In this document: piece by piece, positions 1-11,621 of the stretch
Position numbering within the stretch: the stretch's first letter is position 1
Layout of the letters: each line of letters begins with the position of its first letter
DNA from: Pseudomonas nitroreducens NBRC 12694
GTDB taxonomy: Bacteria > Pseudomonadota > Gammaproteobacteria > Pseudomonadales > Pseudomonadaceae
DNA: 64,000 bases
Assembly (NCBI RefSeq): GCF_002091755.1
Contig: NZ_BDAI01000001.1
Coordinates: forward strand, 1,167,026 to 1,231,025
Reading direction: 5' to 3'
Notes under the pieces: generated by a model
Told to the model about the DNA's origin: nothing
Database searches by the model: none
The model's input: the letters and a program-made list of their open reading frames with translations, nothing else
Made by a program: the position numbers and the translations under genes

Positions 1-434
1 TGGGCAACCTGCTCGGCGGCAAGCTGGCCGACCGCAGGCTGGTGCCCGCCCTGCTTGGCAGCCTGGTGGCACTGGCAGTGGTCATGGGGTTGATGAGTTT
101 TGCGCTGCAGAACCAGATCGCCGTGGTCGTCTTCATCGCCCTGCTCGGCGCCGCCGGCTTCGCCACCGTGCCACCGCTGCAGATGTGGGTGCTGGAGAAA
201 GCCCATGGCGCCGGCCAGAGCGTGGCGGCCAGTTTCAACATCGCCGCGTTCAACCTCGGCAACGCGCTGGGTGCCTGGCTCGGCGGCATGACCATCGACC
301 ACGGCCCCGGCCTCGCCGCACTGCCCTGGGTCGGCGCCCTGCTGCCAGTGGCGGCCATCGCCACGGCGCTGATCTGCCTGCGCCTGGAGCGCGGCCCGGC
401 GCTGCCGGCGGGCACCGTCCAGCAGGCACGGTGA
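1..434 (+). CDS. MFS transporter, C-terminal part only
   Basis: The reading frame is open from base 3 and enters from the left edge, so the N-terminus is missing. The visible 143 residues hold a glycine-rich GGKLADRR loop, the MFS signature motif A found between TM2 and TM3 or its repeat between TM8 and TM9. About four hydrophobic helices follow. The pattern FNIAAFNLGNALGAWLGG is typical of drug:H+ antiporter-1 permeases of the AraJ/arabinose-efflux type. It should be an inner-membrane exporter; the substrate cannot be told. The gene ends in TGA 87 bp before the acyltransferase gene. Confidence 0.85.
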   Translation, partial: GNLLGGKLADRRLVPALLGSLVALAVVMGLMSFALQNQIAVVVFIALLGAAGFATVPPLQMWVLEKAHGAGQSVAASFNIAAFNLGNALGAWLGGMTIDHGPGLAALPWVGALLPVAAIATALICLRLERGPALPAGTVQQAR

Positions 435-521
435 ACGATCGGCGAATCCGCACTGTCGAGGAAAGGGGCGCGCACTGTCGCGCCTCTTTTCTTTTCCCAC
501 AGACGGAGGGCTCGCCCACCC

Positions 522-1565
522 ATGCTGGTTTCGCTTCAGGCTCTGCGGGCACTGGCCGCCTGGCTGGTGGTATTCCATCACTTCATGCAGGTGTTCTTCG
601 ATTTCCGCGCCGACAGCCTCGGCGGCAGATTGCTCTCCACCCGTGGCCAGGTCGGCGTCGACATCTTCTTCGTCCTCAGCGGCTTCGTGATCCACCTTTC
701 CAGCGCCGGCCGACCGATGTCGCCGCTGACCTTCCTGGTCCAGCGCCTGGCCCGCGTCGCCCCGGCCTACTGGCTATACACGGCGATCACCGCGTTGATC
801 ATCTACGCCTTCGCCGACGTGATGCCGGCCTACGGTGTCGGCGGCAAGTCACTGCTGCTGTCCATGCTGTTCATCCCCAGCGAGAACCCCGGCGGCTTCG
901 GCAAGTACCCGGTGCTACCGGTGGGCTGGACGCTGAACTTCGAGATGCTCTTCTACGGCCTGTTCGCCCTCTCCTTCCTGGTTGCCGAACGCTGGCGGCC
1001 CTGGCTGGTGACCGCACTGGTGCTGCTGGTGGCGCAGGTACTGGCGCGCGAACCGTGGGTCAGCAACTTCTACCGCAACCCGATCATCTTCGAGTTCCTC
1101 CTCGGCCCGGGCCTCGCGGCGCTGTACCGGCGCGGCTGGCTGAACTGGCCGCGACCGCTGGCGCTGGCGACAGCCGCCATGGCAGTGACGACCCTCTTGC
1201 TGTTCCCTGCCGACCATCCCTGGCGCCTGCTCACCTGGGGCCTGCCCGCCGCCGCGCTGCTCGCCGCCTGCGTGGCGCTGGAACCACTGTTCGAGCGCAA
1301 CCGGGTGCTGCATGCGCTGGGTGACTGGTCCTATTCGGTCTACCTGCTGCACGTGATCGTGCTCTGGCTGGCCGCGTACTGGCTGCATGAACGGCTGGGC
1401 CTGACGCCCTACCAGACGCTGGGCATCAGCGTGCCAGCCATCCTGTTGCTGTCCTGGCTGAGCTACGAATGGGTTGAACGGAAGATGGCCCGCCAGGTGC
1501 GCACGGCCTATGCGCGCCTGGCCGAGCCGCTGGCCGCCAGGCGCACTCAGACCGGATCGCTGTAG
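522..1565 (+). CDS. Acyltransferase 3 family membrane protein (OafA/YrhL-like)
   Basis: This 347-residue integral membrane protein has about ten hydrophobic segments. It carries the acyltransferase-3 landmarks: LRALAAWLVVFHHF near residues 8-21 with the catalytic-type histidine, GVDIFFVLSGFVI near 45-57, an RLARVAPAYW arginine loop near 75, and PVGWTLNFEM near 130. Relatives O-acetylate or O-acylate lipopolysaccharide, capsule or antibiotics using cytoplasmic acyl-CoA. A GGAGGG lies about 12 bases before the ATG, which is a rather long spacing. Its 3' end overlaps the convergent diguanylate cyclase gene by 19 bp. The acceptor is unknown and no polysaccharide cluster is present. Confidence 0.85.
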   Translation: MLVSLQALRALAAWLVVFHHFMQVFFDFRADSLGGRLLSTRGQVGVDIFFVLSGFVIHLSSAGRPMSPLTFLVQRLARVAPAYWLYTAITALIIYAFADVMPAYGVGGKSLLLSMLFIPSENPGGFGKYPVLPVGWTLNFEMLFYGLFALSFLVAERWRPWLVTALVLLVAQVLAREPWVSNFYRNPIIFEFLLGPGLAALYRRGWLNWPRPLALATAAMAVTTLLLFPADHPWRLLTWGLPAAALLAACVALEPLFERNRVLHALGDWSYSVYLLHVIVLWLAAYWLHERLGLTPYQTLGISVPAILLLSWLSYEWVERKMARQVRTAYARLAEPLAARRTQTGSL

Positions 1566-2611
1566 ACCAGGCGGTTGCGCCCCTCGGCCTTGCCGCGATA
1601 CAGGCGACGGTCGGTGCAGCGGTACAGTTCGTCCGCATCCAGCCCATCGCCCGGCCATTCGGCGAGGCCGAAGGTGGCGGAGATCGGGATACGCTGGCCG
1701 TGGTACATCAGCGGCGCCTCGTCGATATCCCGGCGCAGGGACTCCACCAGCGGCTTGGCGTCGAAGCGGTCGGTGAAGGGCAGCAACAGGCCGAATTCCT
1801 CGCCGCCCAGCCGGCCGATCAGGTCGGTGGCGCGCAGGCGGTGGCGCAGGCGATTGCACAGGTGCTGCAGCGCCTTGTCGCCGGCATCGTGGCCCCACTG
1901 GTCGTTGATGTTCTTGAAATGGTCGACGTCCAGCACCACCAGCACAAGCCGCGTCTCGTAGCGCGCCGCCTCCTGGATGCAACGGCGCAACGTGCGCTGA
2001 AAACTCTCGCGGCTGGCCACGCCAGTCAGCGCGTCGGTCAGCGCCAGGTTCCGCAGCTGCTTGTAGGCGGCCGCACGCCGCTCCTCGTACACGTGCATGA
2101 AGGCGATCACCAGGACGCCACAGAAGATGCCATTGCCGATGTCGATCAATCCCGGGGCATCCAGGCGCAGGTGATTGGCGTGCAGGTACATGACCGTGGC
2201 GATCAGCATGAACGGCACGGCAAGCAGGAAGCCGCGCCACTTGCCCAGCAGCAGGTAAGCCATCACGGGCATCAGGTAGACCCAGACGAAGGCCGATGCC
2301 GAAGCGTTGGGCATGACGATGATGTAGAGGATGAAGCAGAAGGTCGGCAGCAGGTAGGCGATGATCCAGGGCACCAGGCGCGTTACCCGCTTGAGCCGCT
2401 GCGTGGCCCACAGCAGCAGGCCGCAGGTGGCCAGTTCGGCGCCGGCCAGCCAGTAGTTGCCGGCGAAGCACTGGAGAATCGAGAACAATCCCAGCGTCGC
2501 GCCGGTACAGGTAAAGATCAACCGCATCAGCAGACGATGGTCTGCCTCCTCCAGGCCGGTCGGTCCGGCGCTGGACTCGAACAGATGGTCGGGATCGCTG
2601 TTGCGGTGCAT
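1547..2611 (-). CDS. Membrane-anchored diguanylate cyclase (GGDEF)
   Basis: This 354-residue protein has about six transmembrane helices (residues about 30-180), a short helical linker, then a GGDEF domain starting at LTDALTGVASR (about 191). The active site reads GGEEF at 269-273. An RATD inhibitory I-site sits exactly five residues before it, so product inhibition by c-di-GMP is expected. LDVDHFKNIND supplies a metal/substrate-binding aspartate. The protein should make c-di-GMP from two GTP at the inner membrane. The N-terminal part matches no sensory family I can name with confidence. The gene is transcribed towards the acyltransferase gene and overlaps its end. Confidence 0.93.
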   Translation of the reverse strand: MHRNSDPDHLFESSAGPTGLEEADHRLLMRLIFTCTGATLGLFSILQCFAGNYWLAGAELATCGLLLWATQRLKRVTRLVPWIIAYLLPTFCFILYIIVMPNASASAFVWVYLMPVMAYLLLGKWRGFLLAVPFMLIATVMYLHANHLRLDAPGLIDIGNGIFCGVLVIAFMHVYEERRAAAYKQLRNLALTDALTGVASRESFQRTLRRCIQEAARYETRLVLVVLDVDHFKNINDQWGHDAGDKALQHLCNRLRHRLRATDLIGRLGGEEFGLLLPFTDRFDAKPLVESLRRDIDEAPLMYHGQRIPISATFGLAEWPGDGLDADELYRCTDRRLYRGKAEGRNRLVYSDPV

Positions 2612-2785
2612 CGCCCTGCTCCTTGGCTCAACCGCCCGGCGGGTCGGCCTCGATGGCGGCGGCCGAGCGCTCCAGCCCGGCTCACGTTTGCTGAAGACTA
2701 CTCCAAATTCCTACAGCGCGTTGCCAAGCCGACGGAAACCCGCCGGATGGGCTAGCCTAGGCTGCATTGTCCATGGAGGAAATCT

Positions 2786-3205
2786 ATGCGTTCGATTCTT
2801 GCCGTCCTGTCCGTGCTCGCGCTTTCCGGTTGTGCCTCGTACCAGAACGACGAGGTCCATCCCGTCCCCACCGACCGCCTGCTGGCCTACCAGCAATCCG
2901 GCAAGGACAGCGTCAAGGTCGACGTCACCCGCGACGTCGGCTATCTCGGTGGCGGCTGCTACGTCGCCATCACCATCGACCACGAAATAGCCGCGCGCAT
3001 CGGCAAGGGCGAGTCGGCCAGCTTCCACGTGCCGGCGGGCAAGCACGTGGTCGGCATCATCGGCGACAAGGACGGCGAAGGCCTGTGCAGCAAGGCCATG
3101 CTGCGCCGCGAACTGCTGGTGCCGCTCGAGCCGGGCGGCAACAACGCCTTCCGCATCGTCAGCGACAACCGCACCGGTTTCGACATCAAGCCCGCCGTCG
3201 AATAA
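2786..3205 (+). CDS. Small outer-envelope lipoprotein, unknown function
   Basis: The 139-residue product starts with a short signal sequence and a lipobox LSGC around residues 11-14, so cysteine 14 should be lipidated. The mature part contains a GGGCYVAITIDHEIAARIGKG stretch and a PAGKHVVGI strand. This resembles DUF2846-type lipoproteins, in which a beta-rich domain carries a conserved hydrophobic pattern. Two further cysteines (in GGGCY and EGLCS) could form a periplasmic disulfide. An upstream TTGCCA / TAGCCT pair near 2720-2755 could be its promoter. Function is unknown. Confidence 0.8.
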   Translation: MRSILAVLSVLALSGCASYQNDEVHPVPTDRLLAYQQSGKDSVKVDVTRDVGYLGGGCYVAITIDHEIAARIGKGESASFHVPAGKHVVGIIGDKDGEGLCSKAMLRRELLVPLEPGGNNAFRIVSDNRTGFDIKPAVE

Positions 3206-3219
3206 CCGCCTGGCGCGCC

Positions 3220-3657
3220 TCAGCCGTTCAGACGGGCAACGAGGCGCGCCTGCAGCTTCTCCAGTTCAGCCGCCTCGGCCTTGTTCGCCGCGTGGATGCC
3301 CAGGCCCTCGCCGGCATAGCGCGGGACGATGTGCACGTGGATGTGGAACACCGTCTGCCCGGCGGGCGCGCCGTTGAACTGGGCGACCTGCACGCCATCG
3401 GGATTGAGCTCTTCGACGATCACGCCGGTCAGGCGCTGCACCACCCGCATCACCTTGGCCAAGGCGTCGGGGTCGACTTCGAGGATGTTGCGCGCCGGCG
3501 AGTTCTTCGGAATCACCAGCGCATGGCCGTAGGACTGCGGGAACAGGTCGAGGAAGGCGAGCACGTCGTCGTCCTCGTACAGCTTGTAGCAGGGGGCCTC
3601 GCCGCGAATGATCTGGGCGAAGATGTTCTGCGGATCGTAGGTGCCGTGCAGGCTCAT
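3220..3657 (-). CDS. HIT family protein (histidine triad nucleotide hydrolase/transferase)
   Basis: The 145-residue protein shows the histidine-triad motif as HIHVHIVPRY near residues 103-112. The N-terminal part (NIFAQIIRGEAPCYKLYEDD) is typical of the HINT/Hit branch. Such proteins hydrolyse adenosine phosphoramidates or dinucleoside polyphosphates, with the middle histidine forming an AMP adduct. The gene diverges from the GST gene, leaving 132 bp for both promoters. It ends 14 bp from the end of the convergent lipoprotein gene. The physiological substrate is not indicated. Confidence 0.9.
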   Translation of the reverse strand: MSLHGTYDPQNIFAQIIRGEAPCYKLYEDDDVLAFLDLFPQSYGHALVIPKNSPARNILEVDPDALAKVMRVVQRLTGVIVEELNPDGVQVAQFNGAPAGQTVFHIHVHIVPRYAGEGLGIHAANKAEAAELEKLQARLVARLNG

Positions 3658-3789
3658 GGTGGGTTCCTTCTCCGTTGACTATGGGGCCGCACCTTACCTT
3701 TTTGTCGCGTGCGGGTCATGACCGGCCGCTTCCGGAGGTCTATCCTGAGGCCTTCCGCTGCTTTTCCCAGTGACCTGACCGGAGTATGC

Positions 3790-4494
3790 ATGTCAGACCT
3801 TTCCGCGTTCCCCATCACCCGCAAATGGCCCGCCGAACACCCTGACCGCCTGCAGCTGTACTCGCTGCCCACGCCCAATGGCGTGAAGGTGTCGATCATG
3901 CTGGAAGAGCTCGGCCTGCCCTACGAGCCGCACCTGGTCAGCTTCGAGCGCAACGACCAGATGAGCCCGGAATTCCTGTCGCTGAACCCGAACAACAAGA
4001 TTCCGGCGATCCTCGACCCCAACGGGCCGGACGGCCAGCCGCTGGCGCTGTTCGAGTCCGGCGCGATCCTGGTCTACCTCGCCGACAAGACCGACTCGCT
4101 GATCGCCCCCGGCGCCAGCGGTCGCTACGAGACGCTGCAGTGGCTGATGTTCCAGATGGGCGGGATCGGCCCGATGTTCGGCCAGATCGGCTTCTTCAAC
4201 AAATTCGCCGGCAAGGACTACGAGGACAAGCGCCCGCTGCAGCGCTACGTCGACGAAGCCAGGCGCCTGCTGGCCGTGCTCGACCAGCGCCTGGAAGGCC
4301 GCGACTGGATCATGGGCGAGCGCTACACCATCGCCGACATCGCCACCTTCCCGTGGATCCGCAACCTGGTCGGTTTCTACGAGGCGGGTGAGCTGGTCGG
4401 TTTCGAGAACTTCCAGAACGTGAAGCGCGTGCTGGAGCGCTTCCTGGCGCGGCCTGCGGTGCAGCGCGGGCTGAACATCCCCAAGCGCGACTGA
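3790..4494 (+). CDS. Glutathione S-transferase, YghU/YfcG-like
   Basis: I chose the ATG at 3790 because a GGAG lies five bases upstream; this gives 234 residues. The N-terminal thioredoxin-fold half reads YSLPTPNGVKVSIMLEELGLPYEP, then NPNNKIPAI with the cis-proline, then ESGAILVYLADK. This is the glutathione-binding ESxAI region of the Ure2/nu-class GSTs. The helical C-terminal half has WIMGERYTIADIATFPWI. Nu-class enzymes such as YghU and YfcG have disulfide reductase and peroxidase activity rather than classical conjugation. The specific substrate is unknown. Confidence 0.9.
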   Translation: MSDLSAFPITRKWPAEHPDRLQLYSLPTPNGVKVSIMLEELGLPYEPHLVSFERNDQMSPEFLSLNPNNKIPAILDPNGPDGQPLALFESGAILVYLADKTDSLIAPGASGRYETLQWLMFQMGGIGPMFGQIGFFNKFAGKDYEDKRPLQRYVDEARRLLAVLDQRLEGRDWIMGERYTIADIATFPWIRNLVGFYEAGELVGFENFQNVKRVLERFLARPAVQRGLNIPKRD

Positions 4495-4507
4495 CGGTTC
4501 ATACCCT

Positions 4508-4583
4508 GTAGGCGCGAGCTTGCTCGCGAACCCATTTCCGGCAGCTAAAGCTGGGCAGGTTCGCGAGCGAGCTCGCTCCTACA
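4508..4583. repeat. REP/BIME-type inverted pair
   Basis: Two copies of the Pseudomonas REP sequence face each other: TGTAGGCGCGAGCTTGCTCG on the left and its inverted relative ending in GCTCGCTCCTACA on the right. About 30 bases lie between them. The pair sits between the convergent GST and hrpA genes. REP pairs commonly stabilise 3' ends or act as transcription barriers. Related units lie at 36639-36719 and 58851-58880. Confidence 0.85.
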
Positions 4584-4625
4584 AAGAGCACGAAAGTCGC
4601 AGCCCGGACAACGCGAGCCTGACCG

Positions 4626-8645
<4,020 letters not shown>

Positions 8646-8722
8646 CGGCTTCGCTGGCGTATGCGCGGGAAGCGGCGCAGCGCAAACGAGCGAGGCCGGT
8701 CCCGGAAAATGGGCTGTCATGG

Positions 8723-8742
8723 CGACAATCCGTGGATTGTCG
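8723..8742. promoter_or_regulatory. Inverted repeat upstream of hrpA, possible operator/promoter
   Basis: CGACAATCC and its exact inverse GGATTGTCG are separated by two bases. Read on the minus strand, GACAAT could serve as a -10 box with TGGCAG 18 bases upstream as a weak -35. That would place a symmetrical operator over the core promoter of hrpA, 78-97 bases before its chosen ATG. The symmetry is seen directly; the regulatory role is inference. Confidence 0.4.
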
Positions 8743-8816
8743 CAGAGGACCGGCAAGGGCTGCCACGCCGAATGCGTTGCGGCCCGTATTGGCAGGGCGT
8801 CGCGCCCCGCCGGGAG

Positions 8817-9302
8817 TCAGGCCTGCTGGTGCTCGCGCAGCTTGGCCAGGGCAATGGCCAGTGCCGCGCCGCCGAGGGTCTTGATCAGCGTGGGATGCTG
8901 GGCATAGAAGTGGCCGATGCTTTCGACTACGCCGGGGTTGGCCTTTTCCGCCTGGGCGGCCATCACCTCCACCTCCGACGCGCTCAACTGTCCGGCCTGT
9001 TCCGGCGTCAGCTGCGTCGCGCCCGGCTGCAGCACCTTGCCCAGGCCGCCGCTCATCATCTGGGCGAGCAGTGCCGGGCCAGCGGCGGCCAGCAACTGAT
9101 TCAGCATGCCCGCACGCTGCACATCGCTGGACTGGCCGAACAACTGGCTCACCGTGTTGGCGAAAGGCGGCGTCTGATCGGAATGGAACATGGCGGTGAG
9201 GCTCTGCCCCAGTGCGCCGGTGGGCGCATTTTCAAGGTGCTCGTCCAGATTGCCACCGACGGCACCGACCACTTGCTGCAACAACGAATCCATCAGACTC
9301 AT
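8817..9302 (-). CDS. YidB/DUF937 family protein
   Basis: The 161-residue protein starts at the ATG at 9302 with an AGGAAA ribosome site seven bases upstream. It is alanine/glutamine/leucine-rich with a weakly hydrophobic C-terminus (TLGGAALAIALAKL). The segments MDSLLQQVVGAVGGN and AGMLNQLLAAAGPALLAQ resemble the YidB/DUF937 family. No catalytic motif is visible and the function is unknown. It lies 11 bp after the GlsB-like gene and is probably co-transcribed with it. Confidence 0.7.
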   Translation of the reverse strand: MSLMDSLLQQVVGAVGGNLDEHLENAPTGALGQSLTAMFHSDQTPPFANTVSQLFGQSSDVQRAGMLNQLLAAAGPALLAQMMSGGLGKVLQPGATQLTPEQAGQLSASEVEVMAAQAEKANPGVVESIGHFYAQHPTLIKTLGGAALAIALAKLREHQQA

Positions 9303-9313
9303 GGCGAATTTCC

Positions 9314-9565
9314 TCAGCTCTTTTTGGCGAACAGCAGGTGGTAGAGGACGAGCAGGGCTACGGCGCCGATCACCGCGCCAATGAAGCCCGTGGACTCGTC
9401 GGGTTGGTAGAAGTGCAAGGCCTGGCCCGCGAAGGTCGCCAGCAGCGCGCCGGCAATACCCAGGGCAGCGGTGATGAAGAAGCCCAGGGAGTTGTTCCCG
9501 GGTGCCAGCCACCGCGCAACAAGCCCCGCAACGAAGCCGATACAGATTGTCCAGATGAGGTGCAT
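9314..9565 (-). CDS. GlsB/YeaQ/YmgE family stress membrane protein
   Basis: This is an 83-residue protein of three hydrophobic helices with the transglycosylase-associated (Pfam Transgly_assoc) pattern. GFVAGLVARWLAPGNNSLGF opens the first helix pair, and FIGAVIGAVALLVLY forms the last. Members are small inner-membrane proteins often induced by general or acid stress; the family name does not imply enzymatic activity. The gene leads the short unit with the YidB-like gene. Confidence 0.85.
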   Translation of the reverse strand: MHLIWTICIGFVAGLVARWLAPGNNSLGFFITAALGIAGALLATFAGQALHFYQPDESTGFIGAVIGAVALLVLYHLLFAKKS

Positions 9566-9784
9566 GGCGCTAGAACTCCGTGACAGTGGGAACGTCGGCC
9601 GAGGCTACGAGCAGCGCTGCCATGGAGGTATCGGTGATTTCCGAAAGTACCGCGGGGAATGTTGACTGTCTCCAGCGCGGAGGCGCCGGTGAACGATCTG
9701 GGGGGCAGACGTGCCATCGGCTAAGGAGCCGGTTGTTCGGACCGCCGTTGAATACGCCACTGGCCTGGCGTCCCCGAATCGGAG

Positions 9785-9812
9785 CGCAAGCTCCCATCCA
9801 TGGGCGCTTGCG
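9785..9812. repeat. Near-perfect inverted repeat downstream of the chemoreceptor gene
   Basis: Two 13-base arms (CGCAAGCTCCCAT and ATGGGCGCTTGCG) differ at one pair and enclose two bases. The hairpin lies 40 bp beyond the stop codon of the chemoreceptor gene, but no T-run follows on either strand. It may be an RNA 3'-end stabiliser or a rho-dependent end rather than an intrinsic terminator. The rest of 9566-9851 shows nothing recognisable apart from the probable promoter region of the GlsB-like gene. Confidence 0.4.
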
Positions 9813-9851
9813 ATTCCCTAGCAATGCAATGCCGCCAGCGCGCGGCTCCGC

Positions 9852-11546
9852 TCAGATGCGGAACTGCCCCACGAGCTGGCGCAGGCGCTCGCCCAGGCCG
9901 TTCAGCTCGGTCGCCGTGCGCGCGCCCTTGGCTGCGTCGTCCGCCACGCTCTCCACGCCGCCGGCGATCTGGTGCACGCTGCGGTTGATCTCCTCGGCCA
10001 CCGCGGTCTGCTCCTCGGCGGCGCTGGCGATCTGCGCGTTCATCGAGTTGATGGTGCCGATCAGCTGGGCGATGGCGTCCAGCGACTGGCCGGCCTGGTT
10101 GGCCTGGCCACGGGTGCGCTCGGCCATGTCGCTGGCGCGCTGCATGGCACTGACCGAGCCTTCCGTGGTACCGCGCAGGCGGTCGATCATCTGCTGGATT
10201 TCCCCGGTGCTCTGCTGGGTGCGGCTGGCCAGGGCACGGACTTCGTCGGCGACCACGGCGAAACCACGCCCGGCCTCGCCGGCGCGGGCCGCTTCGATGG
10301 CAGCGTTGAGCGCCAGCAGGTTGGTCTGCTCGGCGATGGAACGGATCACTTCCAGCACACCGACGATGCCCTGCACGTCCTGCCGCAGGGTGTCGAGGGA
10401 GTCGCTGCTGCTGCGCACCTCGCCCACCAGGTCGTTGATCTGCGAGACGCACAGGTCCACTTCGCGCTTGGCGGCCTGGCCTTCGCGATCGGTCTGTTGC
10501 GCTGCGTCGGCGGCCTGTTGTGCGCTGCGCGCCACTTCCTGCGCAGCGGCGGTCATTTCGTTGATGGCGGTGGCGACCTGGTCAGTCTCGTGGCGCTGCC
10601 CGTCCATCGCGCGTTCGGAGCGCTGCGCCTGCTGGGCCACATCGCCCACCAGACCCGACAGCTGGTTCGTGGTGCCGGCGACCTGCTGCACCAGTACGTG
10701 AATCTTCTCGACGAAACGGTTGAACGAGCCGGCCAGTTCACCCAGCTCGTCATGGCGGCCCAGGTTCAGGCGATGGGTCAGGTTGCCGTCACCGGCAGCC
10801 ATGTCGTCGAGGTTATCGCGGACCTGCACGATAGGCTGCACGATGGCGCGGCTGAACAGCCCGGCGAGCAGGCCGATCACCACCAGCAGCGCCAGCGCCC
10901 CGCCACCCATGAGCAGCAGCAGGTTGTCGATCTTGGCATCGAAAGCGGCACCGGCCTCCTTCACTTCGCGCTCGACGTCGTCGAGGTTGAGGGAGGTACC
11001 GAACACCAGGTTCCACTTGGGCAGGTAATGCGCGTAGCCGATCTTCGGCACGATGGCATTGCCGCCCGGCAGGGTGAAGCTGTAGCGCACGTAGTGCTGG
11101 CCGCTCTGCCCCGCCGCCACCAGTTCGCGGATGGCGTAGACGCCGTTGGGATCGCGATAGCCGCTGAAGTCTTCGCCCAGGCGTTCGTCGCTGGTGCCCT
11201 GGAAGACGCGGATGGAGCGGGTGTCGTAGCCCCAGAAGTAGCCGCCCTTGCCGTATTCGAGGCGCTTGAGGATGGCGATGCCCTGTTCGCGCGCCGCGGC
11301 ATCGCCCTGAGCAGCGGCCTGGTAGACAGGCCCGACGGCGGCCAGTGCCACGTCGACGAAGTTCTTCAGCTGGGCTTCGCGGTCCTGGGTAAGGTTCTCG
11401 CGGATCTGCGCTTCCTGCTGGGTCGCCAGTTGCTTCAAGGCAACGGTGGAAATCGCGCACAGCAGCAGGGTGAGGAGGAGGATCGGCACGATGGCCAGGA
11501 GCAGGACCTTGGCGCGCAAACGAAGGGCAGTGTTCAAGGCGTTCAC
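9852..11546 (-). CDS. Methyl-accepting chemotaxis protein with Cache sensor
   Basis: From a GTG at 11546 this gives about 564 residues: TM1 near the N-terminus (VLLLAIVPILLLTLLLCAI), a periplasmic single-Cache (sCache_2) domain, TM2 (LLLLMGGGALALLVVIGLL), HAMP, and the signalling domain. The Cache domain is recognised by YGKGGYFWGYD and LPKWNLVFGTSLNLDDVE. The hairpin tip contains AARAGEAGRGFAVVADEVR. It passes ligand binding to CheA. sCache_2 receptors often bind organic acids, but the ligand is not evident here. A longer ATG start at 11582 abuts the fadD1 terminator and lacks a ribosome site. The GTG overlaps the stop of a possible leader peptide. Confidence 0.93.
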   Translation of the reverse strand: MNALNTALRLRAKVLLLAIVPILLLTLLLCAISTVALKQLATQQEAQIRENLTQDREAQLKNFVDVALAAVGPVYQAAAQGDAAAREQGIAILKRLEYGKGGYFWGYDTRSIRVFQGTSDERLGEDFSGYRDPNGVYAIRELVAAGQSGQHYVRYSFTLPGGNAIVPKIGYAHYLPKWNLVFGTSLNLDDVEREVKEAGAAFDAKIDNLLLLMGGGALALLVVIGLLAGLFSRAIVQPIVQVRDNLDDMAAGDGNLTHRLNLGRHDELGELAGSFNRFVEKIHVLVQQVAGTTNQLSGLVGDVAQQAQRSERAMDGQRHETDQVATAINEMTAAAQEVARSAQQAADAAQQTDREGQAAKREVDLCVSQINDLVGEVRSSSDSLDTLRQDVQGIVGVLEVIRSIAEQTNLLALNAAIEAARAGEAGRGFAVVADEVRALASRTQQSTGEIQQMIDRLRGTTEGSVSAMQRASDMAERTRGQANQAGQSLDAIAQLIGTINSMNAQIASAAEEQTAVAEEINRSVHQIAGGVESVADDAAKGARTATELNGLGERLRQLVGQFRI

Positions 11547-11566
11547 CTCAGGCGGATAGGGGACAT
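11543..11566 (-). CDS. Possible 7-codon leader peptide before the chemoreceptor
   Basis: On the minus strand an AAGGA sits four bases before an ATG at 11566 that encodes MSPIRLR and stops. The stop TGA overlaps the GTG start of the chemoreceptor as GTGA. This arrangement would allow translational coupling and would supply the ribosome-binding site that the GTG lacks. It could equally be chance. Confidence 0.35.
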   Translation of the reverse strand: MSPIRLR

Positions 11567-11584
11567 GGCTTCCTTGCCCCATCA

Positions 11585-11610
11585 AAAAACCCGCCTTGCG
11601 GCGGGTTTCT
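11585..11610 (-). terminator. Intrinsic terminator downstream of fadD1
   Basis: The plus-strand text AAAAAACCCGCC-TTGC-GGCGGGTTT reads on the minus strand as a GC-rich hairpin followed by six Ts. It lies 12 bp after the fadD1 stop. The chemoreceptor gene starts immediately beyond it. Confidence 0.8.
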
Positions 11611-11621
11611 TATCTATCGGC

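Noticed and set aside
1700..2755. Plus-strand frame opposite the diguanylate cyclase
   Set aside because: Gln/Val/His-rich translation without domain; the GGEEF protein on the other strand explains the sequence.
4500..4590. CRISPR-like repeat
   Set aside because: Only two inverted REP units are present; no array of direct repeats with spacers exists here or elsewhere in the window.
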